A DNA stretch of 64,000 nt, from contig VWZP01005792.1 in the NCBI GenBank assembly GCA_013396995.1, forward strand, positions 218,248 to 282,247, written 5' to 3'. The translations under genes were made by a program, and so were the position numbers. Below, piece by piece: positions 58,106 through 64,000 of this stretch (its first letter is position 1; every line of letters starts with the position of its first letter). The stretch is from Dicaeum eximium (Eukaryota; Chordata; Aves; Passeriformes; Dicaeidae). The notes beneath the pieces are model-generated. The model did not search any database and had not been told where the DNA came from. It saw nothing but the letters and a program-made list of their open reading frames with translations.

Positions 58106-58300
58106 TGTCAGGAAAATTAACCCACAAACACCAGAGGTTCATGTCCAAAAAGGAGACAGAGGAGTGCTGGAACTTTATTCCAATAAAGGGAGAGGCCATG
58201 GGCCATTCCCCTGGGGTCTCTCCCATTTTTGGAGGACACAGCCTCCTTTTTATCCCAATTTCCTCCTTTTTATCCCAATTTCCTCCTTTTTATCCCAATT
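58106..58300 (+). mobile_element. LTR family B, copy 3 (5' part) with internal 20-bp triplication
   Basis: It starts TGTCAGGAAAATTAACCC and contains GGGCCATTCCCCTGGGGTCT. It then has three copies of TCCTCCTTTTTATCCCAATT (58241-58300) where other copies have one, and stops at an N (58301). The remainder of the LTR is missing. Confidence 0.82.
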
Positions 58301-58301
58301 N

Positions 58302-60248
58302 TCTCAAGAAGAAGGACCTGTAGCTTTGTCCTGCCAGTGCTGGTAAATATTTGGTGCCTGCTCCTCTTCCCCAAGGTTACAGAACATTAGTGCAGGATGG
58401 AAATGTCCTGTCAGGCACACACAGACAGCAGTGGCTGCTGCACAAATTCTCTCCACGCTATAAATGCAGATCTTCCCCTGTAATTGCAACGCAATCTCGA
58501 TCTGCCTGTGGTGATAAAGGAAAAAAAAAAAAAAAAAAGGAAAAAAAAGAAAGCTGTTTAATTTAATTAGAGTCCATTTGGAAACCTAGCAGCATGAAAT
58601 AATTTGATTTACAGAAATAACCCTCGCTGGCTGCAGACAGCATTTCTTTGTGTCTTATCTTGGGATAACAGCAACTGCCACATTTCAGACCTTAAACTGA
58701 ATAAACAGTGTGAGCAGAGAGAGCCCTGAGAACACGGCAGGTGACGTCAGGGTATCGCCACTTATCCAGCTCCCCGTCCCCTCCCAGGCAAAGATGCTAA
58801 AAATTCTGCTGGGGTGCCACTCACCCTGAGGAAATCAGAGTTAATTCCTGCCCAGCCTCTCCACTGCAGTTTTCATCCTTCCCAAAAGCTCCTTTTCTGT
58901 GGGTGAGGCCACTGCTGCCATCAGGGGTGATGTTTTATGGAGAATGCTCTAAAACTGTTTGTGAGGTTTAACATTAAAAACTTTTCATTCATTCTGCAGC
59001 AGGTGATATTAGAGGTAAAAAAAAAAAAAAGTAGGACAGGATGAAGACTCTATGGACAAGCTGTTAAAAAAAAAAAAGTGGTTATTACTCTTTTTGTCAA
59101 AATCTTAAGGGGAAGTGCTTCCCTCCCTTCCCCAATTTCCTGTGAAATTGTGATTTTCCTTTTTTTTTGTTTTCTTACTGCTTTGTTTGTTTGGGTCTAC
59201 CTAAAATTGAAAAACCTGAAGACAACAAAAACCATTATCTGATATACCAAACCAGAGCTTTTCTTTGTGTTTACTCACATTTTCAGCTTCCATTACTTTT
59301 TGGAAAAGCAGAAAAACAAATGATACAATCACAAACTCTTCTGTTGCTTTATTTCTTCCAGGAGTAAACTACAAGTGAGAACAGAACCTTTCTTTGAAGG
59401 TAAGAGGGAGCCAGCTGATTATTTAGGTGATCTCTTGTATATCACAAATAATACTTTTACCATGATTTTACCATTTATCTCTGCTGAGCCCAGGAATTTC
59501 ATTTAAATTAAAGCATTTCCATCTCNATATAATATAAATATATAATGAATATAATATAATGTATAATATAATATAAAATAAATATAATGAATATGATGTA
59601 ATGTAATATAATATATATTCTAATATAATGTAATATAATATAATAATACAATAATATGGTATAAAGTTTTATATTCAGTGTCATAATATATAATATACAA
59701 TATTATAATAATAAATGCAGTATAATAATAAATGTAACTAAAACCACAGGAGCATTCTCAACCACAAGGCAGACCCACACAAAAGTTACAAAAATCCATA
59801 AAACCAGCTTGTGTGTGCATTTCTGTGCACAGGTGTTTCCACGCATGAGATGGAGAACCCAAACCTATAAAACTGCCTCTGTGAGTGAGGGAAAGGCAAA
59901 GGAAAAGGGAATTAAAGCTGTAAAAATGCATTATGTAAATAAAAGAGGGACAGAATAAACCACAGCCCTGGGATGTCACAGGAGAGAGAGGTGGGAATTA
60001 GCAGCTCCTGAGACAGGGGAGTTGTTCCTTCTTATTGCTTCCTGTTCCTGTAATTTTTATTTTGTGGGTCACAATTTTTATTTGGTGATTTTTGTCCCTC
60101 CTGAAGTGCTCAGAGCCAGGCCAGGGCCAGCGAGGCAGAGCCAGCCCAGAGGGGCTCGCCCAGGGCTGCTCCCAGCAGCTGCACTCAGGCAGAACAAAAG
60201 GCTGCAAATGCTGTTTGGGCAACACTGAGCCACGGCTGGCAGCCACAT
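58302..60248. other. Upstream DNA with AT-rich microsatellite
   Basis: No gene. 59526-59725 is almost pure A/T (ATATAATATAATG words), preceded by an N at 59526. A runs at 58519-58550, 59018-59031 and 59066-59076. Confidence 0.6.
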
Positions 60249-61083
60249 GGCAGAGCTGCAGACAGCTAATCAGCCGTTTTTATTAATTATTGTTATTTAC
60301 ACTGTGATCAGCACCCGGCAGGCTGGGCCAGGGAGTGGCTTCCACTGCTCCAGGGCTCACCTCAAGTGTTAAAGTGCAGCCATCCTTGCTGGATGTGCCT
60401 GGATCCTGGTTTAAAAAGGAAAAAAATCCCATCAGAGTCGTACAGTGGCTTCCCATGGGAGAAAAAATGGAAAAATAAAACCCAAACAACCAGCTAAAAA
60501 TTGTATCAATACCCGCAGGCCAGGCTGGGGGTGTTGGGACTGGGACAGTCTTTGGTTTTCAGTGGTTCAAACTCAGTCCCAAGGAGAATTGTTTAATTAT
60601 TTAATTATTATTTAATTGTTAGGAAGAAGGTTTAGCTGAGGACCCAGATGAAGATGCAGCCCCGAGCCAGCGTGGATGGCACCGAGCGAGGCAGAGCTGC
60701 AGACAGCTACTCAGCCATAATTAGTAATTATTATTTACTCTGTGATCAGCACCCGGCAGGCTGGGCCAGGGAGTGGCTTCCACTGCTCCAGGGCTCACCT
60801 CAAGTGTTAAAGTGCAGCCATCCTTGCTGGATGTGCCTGGATCCTGGTTTAAAAAGGAAAAAAAGAAAAACCATCAGAGCCGTACAGTAGCTTCCCATGG
60901 GGGAAATAAATTTAAAAAGAAAAATAAAACCAAACCCAAACTACTACTGGGAAATTTTATCAATACCTGCAGGCCAGGCTGGGGGTGATGGGACTGGGAC
61001 AATCTTTGGTTTTCAGTGGTTCAAACTCTGTCTCAAGGACAACAGTTTGGAAGAAGGTTCAGATGAGGATGCAGCCCAGGGCA
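60249..61083. repeat. 441-bp tandem segmental duplication (two copies)
   Basis: GGCAGAGCTGCAGACAGCTA starts at 60249 and again at 60690. Similarity continues through CACCCGGCAGGCTGGGCCAG and GTATCAATACC-like sequence to GATGCAGCCC near 60660 and 61080. The copies differ by substitutions and short indels, including a TTTAATTATT expansion in copy 1. Confidence 0.93.
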
Positions 61084-63958
61084 TGTTGGGGCTCTTGGTT
61101 ATTTCTATTTTGGAAGAGCCCAGAGGCCTTGATCAGCATCAACACAGCCAAACCATGAGCTGGGGAGCACAAATATTCTCCAGCAGGGATGGGCACAGGT
61201 GTGGCTGCAGGTGGGGTGAAAGGGGAAAGTGAAGCAGGGCTCAAAGTGGCCACCAGGCCCAGCTAACAGAGCTTCTCCCACCTGTCCCCTGTCCTTTCCC
61301 AACTCCCCAAGCTGATGCCTCAGGTTTGGGATTTTCNGAGGAAATGCTTTTAATAAATCCCTGTTTTATTCTGTGACTCTGCTCTAGGCCAGCCTCTCGT
61401 GGTACCCAGGAGCTGCCCGGGCCCTCTGGAGCAGGGGCAGTCTCTGCCAACGTCACCTCCCCACCTCCTGTCAGCATCCCCACCAACCCAACAGCCCGGG
61501 TTTCTCCCTTTATTTCTCTACCCGTGGACCCTTTTTGCAGCCTCTCTGGACAGGCACGGAGCAGGAGACAGGAGCAGCTGCCGTGGCATGCACTGAATGC
61601 CAACGAGCCCGGCGGGGTGCGTGCTCAGGAAAGGTCCCTTTGTAAACACGCCTGGTGATCAAAGGGCTGATGCTTGCTGATATTTTCAACATTAATAATC
61701 TCCCAGCTGCCTCCTTCAATTCTCTGGCTGCCTATTTACCTCTCCTTCATGGTACATGGAGTGGCAGAGCTTAAAACAATCGGCTGGCTGGAGGAGAGGG
61801 AGGTGGTTGGGCGCAGGAATTCACCTGAAGGAAAGAAAAATGTATTGGCATTGCACAGAAAAGCATCAAATACATAATAAAATCATTGTATTGCCATATA
61901 ATACTGCTGGCACAGTCTGAGAGGCATCCAGAGGTGTGTGCATGCATACAAAAATTATGTATATTCACAGTGCAGGTAGTGCATGTGTCCCTGTGCCACT
62001 CCTCCCTTGCTGCCCACCACGCAGAGATGGATGGAGTCAGGGAATTGAAACCTAAGTGGTTCATCAATAAAACAGGAAAATTACTGCCAAAAATGAACGC
62101 CCATGCGAGGTGCTCCCAGCAGAAGGCAGGGAGCTGGCTGTTTCTGTGATGGTTTTCTGTTTGCTGAGGAGCAGCGAGGAGGAAGCCAAGAGAGGAGCTA
62201 ACCAGAGGCAGGAACAGCTCCAGCAGCACTGCTCTGAATGACAGCAAAGGGAGAACATTTGGGCCAAGTGCTGGCTGAGGCAGAGCTGAAGATGCAAGGA
62301 GAGGAGATGTTTTGCATGGCTTGGCTCCTGCTGTGCTCCATGGAGCAGGGCCTGGAATGTTCTGTCAATCATGGGGATGTCAAAGCATCCCGGCTCAGTG
62401 GCCAGTGCCTGCTCCTTGTGGATGTCCTTTTGCTCAAGGAGAAAGCTTTCATCAAAGCTGGTTATAAACCCTGCACACACTGGGAAAATGGCACTGAAAT
62501 CCAGCCAGCAGCAGCGTGGCAGGCAGCAGACCCCAGAGCAGCACTCTGCCAGTCCGGCAAGGGAAAATATTCCACGTCTGCCTGGGACTGCGGGGATGGC
62601 TCAAAATGGGGGGGGGGGAATCAGGCAGAGCACAGCAAACTCTCAGGTCAGCCTTGTCCCAGCTGGGCTCTGTGCTGGCTACCTAAGCCCAGCCTTTAAT
62701 TCCCAGGATTCCTGTGGGAAAGCACGGGGCTGCCCAGGATGTTCTGAGTCCTTGGGTGTCCCCCTGGGTGTCCCCTGGGTGTCCCCTGGGTGTCCCCTGG
62801 GTGTCCCCTGTCCCTTTGTGCAGCTGCCTCACTGGAAGCTGTTGGGACAATTTCTCTCTCCACCATCAGCCACTCAAGCTAGCCCTGCAGCCAGGCTCTC
62901 CAAAGCGCAGGGGAGTCAGAGATATCAGAAATAAGGTCCATTTTTAATCCATTAGAGCCTGAAAATGCCACAAAAATAGGACTAACACCGAGTTGCCAGC
63001 AAGGGTGGAAATTTATCACTACAAATATTTTGCTTTCCTTCTCCGTGGTACTTAAGGGCTTTCTAAACTCAAAGGTCAGTGAGAAACTGCTGAGAGGAAT
63101 CACAATCAGAGAAAATATTTCCAAAGGGGGAGAGTCTTTCTGCAGGAAACACATGCCCAGACTGCCAAGGAAGCGTGGCCGTGGCTCTGCATCATCCCAG
63201 GGCTGTGCTGTGTGCTGGGAACATGCATTCCATTTCCAGACTGCATTTGAGCTGCATTTCCTGCCCTTACCCACTGAGAATTCCGGGCTATCTAAATGCC
63301 TGCCTTATCACCACATCCCCAAGATATGCAAAGTAAGGTGATATTATCTCTTGCTGGAATGTTGCATTGTATTGCTGGAGCTGTACCTCAGCAGCCTTCT
63401 GGGATTTCACTTCCTTCCCTCCCTCCCTCCTGCACAAATAAAATCATTTAAATATAGCAGGTGCCATGCTGGGGCAGCAGGAGCAGGACTTTAATTCCTG
63501 ATCCACGAGAACAGGGGCACTTTGGAAAGGACACCAAAAGCTCCTTCCTTTTGGTGTCTTAGTTAGAAGATGACCACAGATAACTGGGATGGATTCACAC
63601 CATTAATCCTGAAGCACTGGGGGCTGCAGAACTGGCAAAGCTCGGGGTAGTGCTCCTGGAATTTCTCCCTCTGCTAAACACAAGGCTGGAAGAACTCAGA
63701 ATTATCCTGTCCAAGCAAGAAATCCCTCAGCACCATCCTGCCCTCAACACCAGCAACACCAGCTGCCCCTGGCATTGGCAGGACGTTTTTTCTGGTTTTT
63801 TCTGCCTTGGCAGAGGTTGTTCATTGAGAACCCCCCAGCTCTGATCGGTGACAAAATCTCCTTGCAAGGCTGGCAGAGGGAGGAAGAGAGGGGAGTGTGA
63901 AATCCAAACATCTTCTGGCTGTTCCTGCTCACGGGACAGATCCCAGGGAGAGAGGAGA
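61084..63958. other. Upstream DNA without recognised genes
   Basis: No gene. A 12-bp TGGGTGTCCCCC-type minisatellite lies at 62753-62811. An AT-rich, repeat-free stretch lies at 61640-61960. An N lies at 61337. Confidence 0.5.
62753..62811. repeat. 12-bp minisatellite, about five units
   Basis: Units of CTGGGTGTCCCC in direct succession. Confidence 0.93.
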
Positions 63959-64000
63959 GGAAAAGGAAAAGGAAAAGATGAAAAGGAAAAGGAAAAGGAA
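63959..64000. repeat. AAAAGG hexanucleotide repeat reaching the window edge
   Basis: GAAAAGGAAAAGG units with one GATG interruption. It continues beyond the right end. Confidence 0.9.

Overview
The window looks like vertebrate nuclear DNA from a bird, most likely a passerine. It holds split exons with GT/AG borders, the 3' ends of CR1 LINEs, many short solo LTRs, a CpG island, and minisatellites of the kind common on GC-rich microchromosomes. It also has five single-N assembly marks. There is no bacterial or phage gene organisation. Nearly all long open frames are accidental, or come from LTRs and tandem repeats.

The one gene I can support is B3GAT1 (GlcAT-P, the brain glucuronyltransferase that makes the HNK-1/CD57 carbohydrate), on the minus strand. 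Two coding exons are present: 4341-4452 (residues 1-37 plus one base: cytoplasmic tail, membrane anchor, start of stem) and 1209-1717 (to residue 207, including the DDD metal/UDP-sugar motif). The remaining ~127 residues lie beyond the left edge. A probable first non-coding exon ends at a consensus donor at 23357, inside a CpG island at about 22930-24250. That makes intron 1 about 19 kb and puts the promoter near 23.6-24.0 kb.

Layout: 1-4.5 kb, coding part of B3GAT1 and introns. 4.5-23.4 kb, large intron 1 with three copies of LTR family A, one of LTR family B, two CR1 pieces, a short GC island at 5.75 kb and several AT-rich, repeat-free islands. 23.4-24.2 kb, CpG island, presumed exon 1 and a GGATG-type repeat. 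24.2-64 kb, gene-free upstream DNA. This last part carries minisatellites (31, 88, 12, 45 and 12 bp units), further copies of LTR families A and B, an inverted repeat pair at 26-27.5 kb, a 441-bp tandem duplication at 60.2-61.1 kb, and a nested endogenous retrovirus remnant at 38.6-40.4 kb. In that remnant a 601-bp solo LTR with a perfect 5-bp target duplication sits inside an older element that still has an LTR, a TATA box, a poly(A) signal and a tRNA-Trp-like primer site.

The most interesting reading concerns B3GAT1 control. In-frame sequence before the usual ATG still encodes the GNEELWAQ peptide known from the mammalian long isoform. Joining the CpG-island exon puts a TAA stop exactly at the splice junction in that frame, so this promoter could make only the short form. 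The same join creates a 44-codon upstream ORF that overlaps the B3GAT1 start. I found no convincing unknown multi-gene system.
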